A stretch of 63,968 bases of DNA from Alphaproteobacteria bacterium. Lineage in GTDB: Bacteria > Pseudomonadota > Alphaproteobacteria > UBA2966. Each line of letters opens with the position of its first letter. Within the stretch, counting starts at the first letter, position 1. Shown piece after piece: positions 10,858-19,901 of this stretch. The position numbers and the translations under genes are program-made. Where the stretch lies: positions 1-63,968 of the forward strand of contig JAGWAU010000051.1 in the NCBI GenBank assembly GCA_021296255.1, in the 5' to 3' direction. The notes beneath the pieces are model-generated. The model was not told where the DNA came from, did not search any database, and saw only the letters and a list, made by a program, of their open reading frames with translations.

Positions 10858-11634
10858 TCAGTCGACCATGATGCCGCCGTTGATGTCGAGGGTTTCGCCC
10901 GTGATGAAGCCGCTCGACTCGCTGGCCAGAAACAGGATGGCGTCTGCCACCTCGTCCGTCGTCCCCATGCGGCCCACCGGAATGATCTCGTCAAGCTGCA
11001 GACTGATATTCGCCGTCATCTTCGTGGCGATGGGTCCCGGCGAAACCGAATTGACGGTGATCCCGTCGGCCGCGAGTTCCTTCGCCAAGAAATGGGTCAC
11101 AGCGTGGACGCCGGCCTTTGAGGCGCCATAGGCGACGTTGGATGATCCCGCTTGTTCCTCCGGGTTGATCCACGGGCGGGGATTGCCTCCGTTCTTTCCG
11201 ATCAGAGAGCCGACCGTGACGATACGGCCGTACTGCTGCCGGCGCATCTGGGCAATGATCGCTTGACAGCATAGCCATGTGCCCTTGAGGTTGATGTCGA
11301 TAACGCGGTCCCACTCCGCCTCGCCGAGCGACTCGGCATCACCGAGCGACGTCACCCCGGCCACGGTCACGAGAACGTCGATACGGCCGAAGGCTTCGAC
11401 CGCCTTGTCGACCATGTTCCGGATTTCGGCGCGGCTGGTCACGTCCGTCCGGGTTTCGATCGCTCGCCGTCCGAGTGCCTTGACCTCGGATGTGACGGTA
11501 GCGGTGTCCCAGATGTCAGAAAGGCAGAGGTCTGCCCCTTCGCGGGCGAACGCCCGGGCCGTCGCGCTGCCGATTCCGCCGGCAGCGCCGGTGATCAGGG
11601 CGGTTCGGCCTTCGAGTCTCATGCGGGGCTCCAT
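10858..11634 (-). CDS. SDR family oxidoreductase
   Basis: A 258-residue short-chain dehydrogenase with the cofactor loop TGAAGGIG at residues 15-22, acidic Asp40 favouring NAD over NADP, and catalytic Ser143, Tyr169 and Lys173 (YGASK). The usual NNAG is VAG here (91-93), and an insertion of about 15 residues (KNGGNPRPWINPEEQAG) sits between Ser and Tyr. The C-terminus ends GFITGETLDINGGIMVD. It lies eight bases after the FAD oxidoreductase and before enoyl-CoA hydratase, suggesting it oxidises the hydroxyacyl product of that step. ATG 11622 (MRLEGR) is an alternative start. Confidence 0.9.
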   Translation of the reverse strand: MEPRMRLEGRTALITGAAGGIGSATARAFAREGADLCLSDIWDTATVTSEVKALGRRAIETRTDVTSRAEIRNMVDKAVEAFGRIDVLVTVAGVTSLGDAESLGEAEWDRVIDINLKGTWLCCQAIIAQMRRQQYGRIVTVGSLIGKNGGNPRPWINPEEQAGSSNVAYGASKAGVHAVTHFLAKELAADGITVNSVSPGPIATKMTANISLQLDEIIPVGRMGTTDEVADAILFLASESSGFITGETLDINGGIMVD

Positions 11635-11642
11635 AGAGCCGG

Positions 11643-13106
11643 TCAGGGTGCTTGCAGTTGGGCGGCGTCGCGCCCGGCAATGCGGCCGAAGGTGGCACCC
11701 CGCATCACGGAGGTCGCGCCCGTGTAATAGCGGTAGTAGATGCCCACGACCTCGCCCGCCGCGTAGAGCCCCGGGATCACCTCGCCGTCGCTATTCAGGA
11801 CCTGGGCCTTGGTGTTCACCTTGAGCCCCCCGAAGGTGAAGACGTTGGAGACGGTCATCGGCCAGGCGCGGAAAGGGGGCCTATCCAGTGCCCGCGCCCA
11901 GTTCGATTTGCGGGGCTGCAGCCCCCGGGTCGCGAGGCCATCGACCTCTTCGGGCTTGAACTCGCCGTCGGCGGGACAGGCGGCATTGTAGAGCGTCACT
12001 GTCTCCTGCAAGGCGTCGCCGGGTATGCCGAGTTCGTTCGCCAGCGCCCCGATGCTGTCCGCGGTTATCGGCGGGACTTCGCTGCGGATGGCGCGCTGGT
12101 AGTTGGGTACGTCCTTGAGCTTGTTGTCGCAGATGATGTAGGCGATGCCATCGTCTTCGTTGAGGAGGCGGTAGCAGATCGGCTCGTAGGTCCGGTCGAC
12201 CGGGCCCGGTGATTCGTCGATGAACCGTTGGCCATGTTTGTTCACCAGAATGCCGTAGGGAAAGACCATGACGGCGGGTTCCGGATCGCTAGCGCGGGGA
12301 TCGATGGGCTCGGCGTGGAAGTTGCCGTACTCGCCGGCGGGTGCCGCTCCGATGTCGAGCGCCATGCGGATGCCCTCGCCCTTGTTGTAATAGCCCCCAC
12401 GCGCCACCGGACGCACGTTGACGGCGTTGCGGCCGATGTAGTGCGTCATCATCTCCGGATTTCCTTCGTACCCGCCGCACGCCAGAATGACGGCGCGGCC
12501 GCGGAATTGCATCGGTTTGTTGCGCCGTTCCACGGCGTCGACCCCGATGACCGCCCCGTCCCCGTCCTGGATCAGACCGCGGGCGGTCGTCCGGTAATAG
12601 ATGGGCACGTCGTCGGCCTCGAGCTTTTCAACGAGGGATTCAACGATCTGCAATCCGCCGCCGACGGGGGCGAGCTTGGGAAAGGATTGCACGATCTGGT
12701 GGATGGGCAGGAAATCGAAGCGCAATCCCTGGTCCTCGAGCCACGCCAGGGTAGGCGGGGCCTGTTCTGCGAACATGGAGATCAATTCGGGATCGGGAAA
12801 GCTCATGGCGCGCAGGTACCCGGGCCACGTTTCGGAACTCCGATTCATCGAGTGGACGAGTTCGGGCTCGAGGTAGCCACCCGTGCGTTCCGCGAGTTGA
12901 TCTTCAAGGTCGTCCGCGACCTCCTCATGGGATTTCATGCGCCAGAACGCCTCGGTCCAACGGGTGTTGCCCCCGCGATCCTCCTTTGGGGCTCGCTCCA
13001 GGACGCACACGGACGCGCCTTGTTGGTGTGCGGTCAACGCCGCGCACATCCCGGCAACGCCGTGCCCTACGACGACGACATCGAATCGATGGCTTTCGAC
13101 GGCCAT
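11643..13106 (-). CDS. FAD-dependent oxidoreductase (TcuA/fumarate reductase-like)
   Basis: The 487-residue flavoprotein has the Rossmann motif GHGVAGMCAALTAHQQGASVCVLE at the N-terminus (a GxGxxG variant, GHGVAG), followed by GGNTRWTEAF, which resembles tricarballylate dehydrogenase TcuA and the soluble fumarate reductase flavoprotein family. The C-terminal FGGLKVNTKAQVL and GLYAAGEVVG segments complete FAD binding. ATG 13106 with GGAGGG upstream was chosen over an upstream ATG. No signal peptide is seen. It probably desaturates a carboxylate in the operon's pathway. A broken relative of its N-terminus occurs at 33365-33667. Confidence 0.87.
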   Translation of the reverse strand: MAVESHRFDVVVVGHGVAGMCAALTAHQQGASVCVLERAPKEDRGGNTRWTEAFWRMKSHEEVADDLEDQLAERTGGYLEPELVHSMNRSSETWPGYLRAMSFPDPELISMFAEQAPPTLAWLEDQGLRFDFLPIHQIVQSFPKLAPVGGGLQIVESLVEKLEADDVPIYYRTTARGLIQDGDGAVIGVDAVERRNKPMQFRGRAVILACGGYEGNPEMMTHYIGRNAVNVRPVARGGYYNKGEGIRMALDIGAAPAGEYGNFHAEPIDPRASDPEPAVMVFPYGILVNKHGQRFIDESPGPVDRTYEPICYRLLNEDDGIAYIICDNKLKDVPNYQRAIRSEVPPITADSIGALANELGIPGDALQETVTLYNAACPADGEFKPEEVDGLATRGLQPRKSNWARALDRPPFRAWPMTVSNVFTFGGLKVNTKAQVLNSDGEVIPGLYAAGEVVGIYYRYYTGATSVMRGATFGRIAGRDAAQLQAP

Positions 13107-13215
13107 GAAGCCCTCCCTGCGAACGTTCGACCCAGCGGCGAACGTGGTACGACCGACCGCCGGCAAAGTCTATAGGCCGTTCCCCGTTCCCATCAACGAC
13201 GTGCGGGTTTGTGCG

Positions 13216-14022
13216 TCATGCGAAAAGGATCACGACACCCATGCCCGCCAGCACGATCAACACTGTACGGCGAAAGATTTGTTCGTCGGCACGTCGGAAG
13301 AGGTGACTTCCGACCCAGATGAACGATGCGAACACCGGGAAGATGACGGCAGCCTGCCACAGCGTGAGCACGGCAACTGCGTCGTTAAGGATCAGCAACA
13401 GCAGTACGGCGGCCGCGGTCAGCGAAATGAGGCTGTTGAAGGCGGCCCGGTGGGCGTGGTGATCGCCAGGGGAATTGAGGATGTATAGGTTGTAGATCGG
13501 CCCGCCCATCGCAGTGGCGCCCACGGACACCCCGGTGACGGCTCCGACCGCAAGGGTGACCGGCGTGCTAACGCTCCCCCGGTAACGCCAGCCGGTCAGC
13601 AGAACGAGTGAAAAGACCAGTACGGCGAAGGCCATGACCTTCTTCATGATGTCGGGGTCGAGGTGAATGAGCAGCCACGTGCCGATGGGCATGGTGATCC
13701 AGGACGCGACGGCCAGCGGCAGGACGATACGCCAGCGCGTAAGACGAAACGCGTGCCGCATGAGCGGGATTGCCACGGCGACGTCGAACAGGACGATGAG
13801 CGCCACCGTCGGCACGGGTCCGAAGATGAGAGCGTACAGCGGGGTCATCAGCATCGAATTCCCGGTACCGGTGAACCCCCGCAAGACACCTCCCACCGCC
13901 GCGATCGCGGCAGCGAGCAGGAGCCCGGTGGTGAACAGGTCGTCTGGAGCCACGGAACCTCGGAGGAGGCGGGAATCGAGACCGCCTTTGGGCAGCTTCG
14001 GAGCAGGGGTGTCCGGCGTCAA
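13216..14022 (-). CDS. TauE/SafE family membrane transporter
   Basis: A 268-residue integral membrane protein with about seven to eight hydrophobic segments. The two TauE/SafE half-repeats are visible: AAAIAAVGGVLRGFTGTGNSML near residue 38 and TLAVGAVTGVSVGATAMGGP near residue 155. The family exports or imports sulfonates, sulfite or small organic anions in the inner membrane. It is the first gene of the minus-strand operon ending in the CoA-transferase, about 110 bases before the FAD oxidoreductase, so it may move the operon's substrate. Substrate assignment is inference only. Confidence 0.85.
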   Translation of the reverse strand: MTPDTPAPKLPKGGLDSRLLRGSVAPDDLFTTGLLLAAAIAAVGGVLRGFTGTGNSMLMTPLYALIFGPVPTVALIVLFDVAVAIPLMRHAFRLTRWRIVLPLAVASWITMPIGTWLLIHLDPDIMKKVMAFAVLVFSLVLLTGWRYRGSVSTPVTLAVGAVTGVSVGATAMGGPIYNLYILNSPGDHHAHRAAFNSLISLTAAAVLLLLILNDAVAVLTLWQAAVIFPVFASFIWVGSHLFRRADEQIFRRTVLIVLAGMGVVILFA

Positions 14023-14208
14023 CCCCGTGTCCCGGCTTAGGGCATACGAGACGGCGGGGTTTCCCCGGCTGCATATCGAGCAAGATACTCTTTGTGGCCC
14101 GGCCCGACTAAGCGGTCCGACATTTTAGGAGACAGGCCATCTCGGTGCCGACATTGTCTTGCTCCACATGACCAGGTCCACCACGACCATAGGCGACGAA
14201 CAATGCCA

Positions 14209-14239
14209 GGGGCGGTTCAAGCCAAACTTGAACCGCCCC
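14209..14239. repeat. REP-like palindrome, copy 1
   Basis: A perfect 13-bp inverted repeat, GGGGCGGTTCAAG (14209-14221) and CTTGAACCGCCCC (14227-14239), with loop CCAAA, lies in the gap between the TauE-like gene and the M48 protease gene. Related palindromes occur at 59308-59336 and 59391-59415. The lack of a T run argues against a terminator. Confidence 0.75.
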
Positions 14240-14275
14240 AAGCTCAGTCGGCCTCCGAAGCATCGACTCTTCACA

Positions 14276-15310
14276 CTATCGCCCCGTGTTGCCGCTGGGT
14301 TCCCTGGCGAACTCTCTGAGGGCCTTGATGCGTGTTTCGATATTCGGGTGGGTGGAGAACCAGCTCTCTTCCCCACACTGCGGTTTGCATTCCGCCGCCA
14401 GGGATTCCAGGGCCGCGATGAAGGCCTCGGGTGAGTGGCCGGCGTCGCCTAGCAACCGAACGGCATAGTCGTCCGCGGCGCTTTCGAATTCTCTTGAATA
14501 GCCGGATGTCCCCAAGGACAGGGCGAACGCCGATAGTTCCTCGACGACGACCTCGTCGGCGCCGAGGATTGTGCTGAACAGGATCAGCAATCCGGCCGCC
14601 CTGAGGATTTGTCGCACGGCATGCCGTTCTTCGACATGACCCAACTCGTGTGCCATCACCGCCAGGATCCGGTCATCCGAACCTACGACATCCACGAGCC
14701 GGTCGGTCACGACGATCGGTCCGCCGGGAAACGCGAAGGCATTCGCGCCGATCTTCGGTGCGTTTCTGAATACAACCGCCGGCGGTTCGGGCATCCCTCG
14801 CAGATCGGCCAGCGCTTCCGCCGCGCTCCTCAGAGCGGCTCTTCGCGCCGGACTCAGGTCGCTCGGCTCCAACAGCCAGCGCTCGAAGTATTCAAACGTG
14901 CTCTGGCCGACGGCGGCTTCAAGAGAAGCCGGAACAAGGTTTGCGGCCGCGTCAGCCAGCGTGGGAAGCGCGGCCCGCGTGGAAAGGACAACCCCCGCCA
15001 GAAGCGCGATGCAGATAATGACATTCCGTGGCGAGAACCGCTCCGCTTTGGAGAGCGCGCGCCAGAATCGGGTTGGTTTCGCTTTGAGGAATCCCTCCGG
15101 GAGTTCGTCGAAAGGTACAAAGGTCTGGCCGGTCGAAATAACCAATCGTTGAGGGATGCCATTGATGAAGGGGGACGCCGAGACGATATCGATGGTCGTT
15201 TCAAAGCTGTCGCCGTCCGTCGTCAGAACATATCCGTTCTGGCGACTGGACAGGTGGGCTGTGACGCGGTTCGAGGAGGCTCGATCGTAGAGGTATCCAT
15301 CAACGATCAT
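14276..15310 (-). CDS. M48 family metalloprotease, membrane-anchored
   Basis: The 344-residue zinc protease carries HELGH at 221-225 and a third zinc ligand in FESAADDYAV (Glu near 277). A hydrophobic segment at about 97-113 (VIICIALLAGVVLS) anchors it in the inner membrane after a roughly 90-residue N-terminal domain, and a second hydrophobic stretch follows the active site at about 234-245. The STHPNIETRIKAL ending is typical of M48 proteases (HtpX/Oma1/YcaL group). Its start overlaps the stop of the DUF898 gene by four bases. The pair M48 plus DUF898 recurs in Proteobacteria as I recall, suggesting membrane quality control. Confidence 0.9.
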   Translation of the reverse strand: MIVDGYLYDRASSNRVTAHLSSRQNGYVLTTDGDSFETTIDIVSASPFINGIPQRLVISTGQTFVPFDELPEGFLKAKPTRFWRALSKAERFSPRNVIICIALLAGVVLSTRAALPTLADAAANLVPASLEAAVGQSTFEYFERWLLEPSDLSPARRAALRSAAEALADLRGMPEPPAVVFRNAPKIGANAFAFPGGPIVVTDRLVDVVGSDDRILAVMAHELGHVEERHAVRQILRAAGLLILFSTILGADEVVVEELSAFALSLGTSGYSREFESAADDYAVRLLGDAGHSPEAFIAALESLAAECKPQCGEESWFSTHPNIETRIKALREFAREPSGNTGR

Positions 15311-16378
15311 ATCGTCACGTCAAGACCTTCCAATTCGGCAAACTCCTCTCCAAAGGCCGCGATTTGCTGTGTTTCTCGGTCAACGAAGGTCGAAACGGGT
15401 ACCTTCGGCGCCACCGTCACGTGTTCGGCCTGATATCGAAATGCCCGGACCTGCGCCCAAGGCAGCAAAAGGAAGAAGGTGGCCACCGAGATGATGAGAT
15501 TGGAGAACGCAATCCAAACAAATCGCAGGGGTTTGAGGTCGGATTCGAATGTCGCGGCACCTCCGAGACGAAGGGCGCTGATGATGATGTTCCGCGTGAG
15601 GGCGGTGAATACCAAGCCAGACAACATGAGCAAGATGACGGACAGTATGCCCAGCAGAACTCCGGCCCCTTGAACGATCCCGATGATAAAGCCCGTTTCG
15701 TCCATCGAGGAATTGGCACCACTCGCGATCGAGAAGAGCAAGAGCAATCCCGCTGCGCCAACCGCGACGGAGAGGAAGAACAGCAGACTCCAGCCAAAGG
15801 CGACGTAATAGGGCCCGATGGGTGTACGGGCGGAGAACCGCGTGGTCCCAAACAGATAGTTGTTGGCCACATAGTGGCGCAGGGCTCGGGCCGCCAAGGG
15901 GAAGCAGGCACCCAACGTCAAGAGTCCGAGCAATGGCCAAACGAAATAAATTTTGGTCACGCCCCAATAGGTCCCCTGCCAATTGAACCTCACGTTTCGC
16001 CAGGAAGTCATGCGGGCGGAGAATCTCAACGACCGATTGATTACCCAAGGGTAAAGGGCGAACAGAGTCAGGGTAGGGATTGCTGGGGCGGCAGGGTGAC
16101 CGGTCCCGAGGACATTGGACAGGATGGAAAATGCGATGAGCTCGAGGAACGCAAGAAAGCGCCCCTAGAAAATCGAGCGGATCGCCCAGAACAAGAGTGC
16201 GACCGTTAAAGTACTGCACGCGCCTGACCTTGGCCCAGGCCGTCCAAATGCCGAACGTGACGACAGACAGGAGCACGTTGACGATCCAGATGCCGAAATA
16301 TTCGGACCCGCGCCCAGCGAACTGAATTCTTTGCGGTTCGGGTACGCCGCCCTCGGCGGCACCGCTCACGACGTCCAT
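15307..16378 (-). pseudogene. DUF898 (YjgN-like) membrane protein with one frameshift
   Basis: Two frames together give one DUF898 protein of about 356 residues, a multi-pass inner membrane protein of unknown function. The N-terminal part (from 16378) reads IQFAGRGSEYFGIWIVNVLLS and runs to GDPLDFLG. The rest, GRFLAFLELIAFSILSNVLG through the long C-terminal membrane region ending at 15307, is in the next frame. The break falls in the run CCCC at 16162-16165 (GGGG on the coding strand); removing one G restores an uninterrupted frame. This may be a sequencing error or a recent mutation. It overlaps the M48 protease start by four bases. Confidence 0.8.
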
Positions 16379-16670
16379 GCCGCCTCGGTTGGCGACGCGG
16401 GAATCGACGTGCTCCCCGGAATCCCAGGCACTGCCGTGTTGGTTTTCTGAAATCGGCCTCGCCCCCGGTGGAAACTACTGTGTGAGCGACATCACGGTCC
16501 GCATACAAAGGGCGGAGGATATCGAGAAAGCTTCCAGCGTCTCAAACTTCAACCGATTCTCAAACAGACCAGCGTCAAATCGGCTTGGTTCGATAATTTG
16601 TCATTTGCCAGCGGAGAGGAAGTTCGTGCGGAGTGCGATACTGCTGAATTCGCCGGGGCGGATCGGAAGA

Positions 16671-16686
16671 GTGGAGGCCAGGACCG
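16671..16686. repeat. Left attachment site (attL)
   Basis: GTGGAGGCCAGGACCG is identical to 26316-26331, where it covers the 3' end of tRNA-Cys. This copy is only the tRNA tail, as expected for the element's distal junction after integration into a tRNA 3' end. Confidence 0.85.
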
Positions 16687-16833
16687 AAGGCAAATAATTC
16701 CCGAATTCCAGCAACTTACCCCGTGGGTGCGGGGAATCAAGCACCCATTGAAACCATAGAGCTTTTGGAAACCCGTCCCGCACCGGGGAGGGGAGCAAGA
16801 GCGAGGCCGCTGACACATAGGAGCGGTGGCCTT

Positions 16834-16864
16834 AAACCCCTCCCATCGTGTGAGGGGTTTTTTT
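16834..16864 (+). terminator. Rho-independent terminator at satellite left end
   Basis: AAACCCCTC (16834-16842) pairs with GAGGGGTTT (16852-16860) around a nine-base loop, followed by more Ts to 16864. It would stop transcription entering the element from the left flank, just before the replication gene leader. Confidence 0.75.
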
Positions 16865-16936
16865 CCGGCCATCCGGCTCGAAAGCGTCGCCCGGTACGAC
16901 GCTTGGCGCCCGATCCGCACAGAGGAGAACCGAATC

Positions 16937-17719
16937 ATGGCGAACTACCTCACAGTCTTTGACCGCCTACGACGCATTCGAGATTGTCGACGCTTTACCG
17001 CGAAAGAGCTGGGTCTGCTGTATACGATGGCCCTGTACGGGAACGCCGACGGAGAGAACATATTTCCCGGACAGAAACGATTGGCCGCAGACTGCGGGAT
17101 GGCAATACGGAGCCTTCGGCGGACCCAGAAACAGCTTGAGGATGACGGTATCATTTCATGCGTGGGCGGCGGACGCGGGAAGGGGAACGCTAAAGAATGG
17201 AGGATCAACTGGCCAGATCCAAAAGGGGACACTGGTGACCCCTTTTCAGATTCAAAAGAGGACACTGGTGACGGCAAAAGGGGTCATTTGACGTCGTCAA
17301 AAGGGGTCACCAGTGTCCCCCCAACAGGAGTAATACCAGCTCAAGAACGGTTTTCGCGCGCGCACGCGCACGAGGCCGAGCAAGCCCTACCATCCGAGTT
17401 TGAGAAACCCATCGAGAATGTGGGTACCGACGCATCGCGAGAGCGATCCTTACCACGATGCCGATGGTCGGGCTGTGAGGACCGCGGGTTTGACCACGGT
17501 TATTGCGACCGGCACGAGAAGGAACTGACCCGGCAAGAAATTCTGGCTGCCGTGAGAGAGGGCAGGCCGTTACGCCGGCGAGACCTTCGAGATCGTCTCA
17601 CCTGCCCGACCCGGCTTGGCGTTGAGCTAGAATATCTCGAAAAGCAGTCGTACATCGCCCGCGTGCCCGACACCGTTCCGATCCAATGGACGGTTGCCAA
17701 GACGGAGGCGGCCGCATGA
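16937..17719 (+). CDS. Winged-helix replication initiator-like protein (lambda O type)
   Basis: A 260-residue protein with an N-terminal winged helix, about residues 15-80 (LLYTMALYGNADGENIFPGQKRLAADCGMAIRSLRRTQKQLEDDGII), as in the HTH domain of phage replication proteins. The middle, about 95-130, is a low-complexity stretch encoded by iteron-like repeats, and the C-terminus contains a Cys/His cluster (CRWSGCEDRGFDHGYCDRH, about 175-193) that could bind zinc. ATG 16937 is preceded by AGAGGAGAA. The TGA overlaps the ATG of the terminase gene. The initiator role is inferred from the HTH, the internal repeats and first position in the satellite; a transcription regulator is the alternative. 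Confidence 0.6.
   Translation: MANYLTVFDRLRRIRDCRRFTAKELGLLYTMALYGNADGENIFPGQKRLAADCGMAIRSLRRTQKQLEDDGIISCVGGGRGKGNAKEWRINWPDPKGDTGDPFSDSKEDTGDGKRGHLTSSKGVTSVPPTGVIPAQERFSRAHAHEAEQALPSEFEKPIENVGTDASRERSLPRCRWSGCEDRGFDHGYCDRHEKELTRQEILAAVREGRPLRRRDLRDRLTCPTRLGVELEYLEKQSYIARVPDTVPIQWTVAKTEAAA
17221..17320. other. Iteron-like repeats, possible replication origin
   Basis: Four related units beginning AAAAGGGG or AAAAGAGG start at 17221, 17254, 17276 and 17299, about one or one and a half 22-base steps apart. The first (17221-17246) is itself near-palindromic with perfect 8-bp arms AAAAGGGG/CCCCTTTT. The central 22 bases of unit 1 are the exact reverse complement of unit 4 (17299-17320). The units lie inside the HTH gene, as lambda's O iterons lie inside gene O. 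A moderately A/T-rich stretch follows. Confidence 0.6.
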
Positions 17720-19330
17720 GGATCGGCACGAGAAACAACGCCGTGGGGACCCCTGCGTCGGTGAAAGTTCCGGTGGGGGAAAACCGGCTGGGGAGTCACG
17801 ATTCCACACAAATCACTGCCGGCCCGGCTGATTTCGTACCTTGAAGGGCTCACGCTCGCCGGCGGAGACCACGACGGCGAGGCGTTCGAGGTCCTGGCGT
17901 GGGAGCGCCGATTCGTGCGCGGGGCCTTCGGGCGGCCGGGCCACGCGGCCTTGAGCGTCGCCAGGGGCAACGGCAAGTCGGCGCTGGTGGCCGGGATTGC
18001 GGCGGCGGTTGCCGATCCGGACGGGCCGCTGCACGGAAACCGGCGTGAGGCGGTATGCGTGGCGTCAAGCTTCGATCAAGGCCGGACGATCTTCGAGGAC
18101 GTGCTGGCGTTCCTTCGAGGCCGGCACGACCTGGGACACCGGGGCCGCTGGCGTATCCAGGACTCCGCAAACCGCGCCACGGTTGAATACCGGCCGACGG
18201 GTGCGCGCGTGCGGTGCGTTGGCTCCGATCCGGCGCGGGCGCATGGCCTACGGCCCGCCCTGGCGCTGCTCGATGAGCCGGCGCAATGGGACGTTGCGAA
18301 GCAAGACCGGATGCTTGCCGCGATCCGCACGAGCATGGGGAAGGTTCCCGGATCGAAGCTGATCGCGCTCGGGACGCGGCCGGCCGACGATCAACACTGG
18401 TTCGCCCGGATGCTTGCCGGGGCCGGTACCGCCTACGCGCAAAGCCACGCGGCGACGCCAACCGATCCGCCGTTCCGGGCCCGGACCTGGCGCAAGGCGA
18501 ATCCGTCGCTCGATCATTTGCCGTCGCTGCTCGCGGAGCTCCGCCAGGAAGCGGCCGACGCGAAGGCGGACCCGACCATGCTTGCGGCCTTCCGGGCGCT
18601 CCGGTTGAACCTTGGCACGTCGGACGTAGAGGTTGGAGTCCTGCTCGACGCCGTGACCTGGGAGCGCATCGAGGGCGACGCGGAGCTCGCCGGGCAATGC
18701 GTCTGGGGCGTCGATCTGGGGCAGAACGCGGCACAAAGCGCCGTGGCGGCCTACTGGCCTAAAACGGGCCGCCTGGAGGCGGTAGCGGCCTTCCCGGCCG
18801 ATCCGCCTTTGCCGGAGCGCGGCCTGCGGGACGGTGTGGGGCGGCTATACGTGGAATGCGAGCGCCGGGGCGAGCTCGTGACGCTCGGACAACGCACGGT
18901 CCCCGTCGAGGCACTGTTTGCGCTCGCAATGGCGCGCTTCGGGCGACCGTCGCGCGTGGTCGCGGATCGGTGGCGCGAGGCAGAGCTACGCGACGCGCTC
19001 GACGCGGCCCGCGTGCCTACGGCGGCCGTCGAGGTCCGGGGCCAGGGGTTCAAGGACGGTGGAGAGGACGTGCGCGATTTCCGGCGCGCGTGCCTGGAGG
19101 GCCGCGTGACTCCGGTGCCGTCGCTGCTGCTGCGCTCCGCCCTGGCCGAAGCGCGAACGGTCTCCGATCCGGCGGGGAACGCGAAGCTGGCGAAGTCGAC
19201 TCAAGGCGGGCGACGGCTCCGCGCCCGCGACGATGCGGCGGCCGCCGCGATCCTGGCGGTTGCGGCCGGCTCCAGGGTGGCCGGTCTACAGCCGCCGCGC
19301 CCGCCACGGTTCTTCGTGGCGGGCGGGTGA
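17716..19330 (+). CDS. Phage terminase large subunit
   Basis: The ATPase-nuclease motor packages DNA into the satellite capsid. The Walker A is RGNGKSALVAG, followed by ASSFDQGRTIFEDVLAFL; the Walker B region is LRPALALLDEPAQWD, and the nuclease domain begins near CVWGVDLGQNAAQSAVAAYW with its metal-binding Asp. The main frame opens only after a stop at 17762-17764 and has no ATG before the homology. The ATG at 17716, overlapping the upstream stop, reads into it if one base is removed from the GGGGGAAAA run near 17775-17783, giving 537 residues. The 3' end is followed by a second diverged copy of the C-terminal tail (19480-19567). Confidence 0.85.
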
Positions 19331-19334
19331 TCGA
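19247..19334 (+). repeat. Terminase tail repeat, copy 1
   Basis: This is the end of the terminase gene plus its stop and four bases. It aligns without gaps to 19480-19567 at an offset of 233 bases. The copies encode VAAGSRVAGLQPPRPPRFF and VAAGSRVAGMPPPRPPRYF; many differences are at third codon positions. Confidence 0.8.
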
Positions 19335-19479
19335 ATGGGAAGCGTCGTATGGCTCGACGCTTCTCGGGGCTTCCAAGACTTCCCGCCACGATGACGGAAA
19401 GTCGTTTCCGCGTCGCGCGCGACGCCGTGAGGGGACTTAACGCTCCGGATGATCCTTGGTATCGGAAAGGTCCGTTGCG

Positions 19480-19567
19480 GCGCTCCTGGCGGTTGCGGCC
19501 GGTTCCAGGGTTGCCGGCATGCCGCCGCCCCGGCCACCCCGCTATTTCGTGGCAGGCGGGTGATCGA
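19480..19567 (+). repeat. Terminase tail repeat, copy 2 (orphan 3' end)
   Basis: A diverged second copy of the terminase 3' end, open back only to a stop at 19450-19452, so not a gene on its own. The mostly synonymous pattern shows it evolved as coding sequence elsewhere before arriving here. The 145 bases between the copies hold no gene I can support. Confidence 0.8.
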
Positions 19568-19805
19568 GATTCCGTGCACCTCGACTGCGAATGTCGGCAA
19601 TTTGCTCCCTGATTTCCTGTGCTTTCACTCGCGCAATCTGTGCTTTCCGACGCAGCTCTGGTGGAGCCGGTATCCCCTCTACTCCAGCCGCCTCATCGTT
19701 ACGAGCTTGTTGTGCGAAGACGTCAGCCCTCTCTTGAAGTTTGTCGACTTCTTTTTGGAGAGCTTCAATTAGTCCGGCGTCAGCGGAATTTTTCTCAACA
19801 TTCAT
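19542..19805 (-). CDS. Small coiled-coil protein, unknown function
   Basis: An 87-residue frame on the strand opposite to the satellite's structural genes. It is Glu/Gln/Lys/Ala-rich with heptad-like spacing (LIEALQKEVDKLQERADVFAQQA, then RKAQIARVKAQEIREQIADI), predicting two helices that form a coiled coil. Local GC content is lower than in flanking genes, which is common for accessory cargo genes. Its 3' end overlaps the orphan terminase tail. The ribosome binding site is weak (GGGAG about 15 bases upstream). I do not recognise it; a non-coding stretch is possible. Confidence 0.4.
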   Translation of the reverse strand: MNVEKNSADAGLIEALQKEVDKLQERADVFAQQARNDEAAGVEGIPAPPELRRKAQIARVKAQEIREQIADIRSRGARNLDHPPATK

Positions 19806-19901
19806 TGGTTAGTACGGGCTCCCGAATTCGAACTACTGCAACCAATAATGGGGTGAAGTGACGTTCGTTCAAGTCCCGGTTGCCCGGTTGGAGAAAGGAC
19901 A

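Noticed and set aside
16826-16936. Upstream extension of the satellite replication protein
   Set aside because: It would start inside the terminator hairpin; ATG 16937 has a good ribosome binding site and matches the domain start.
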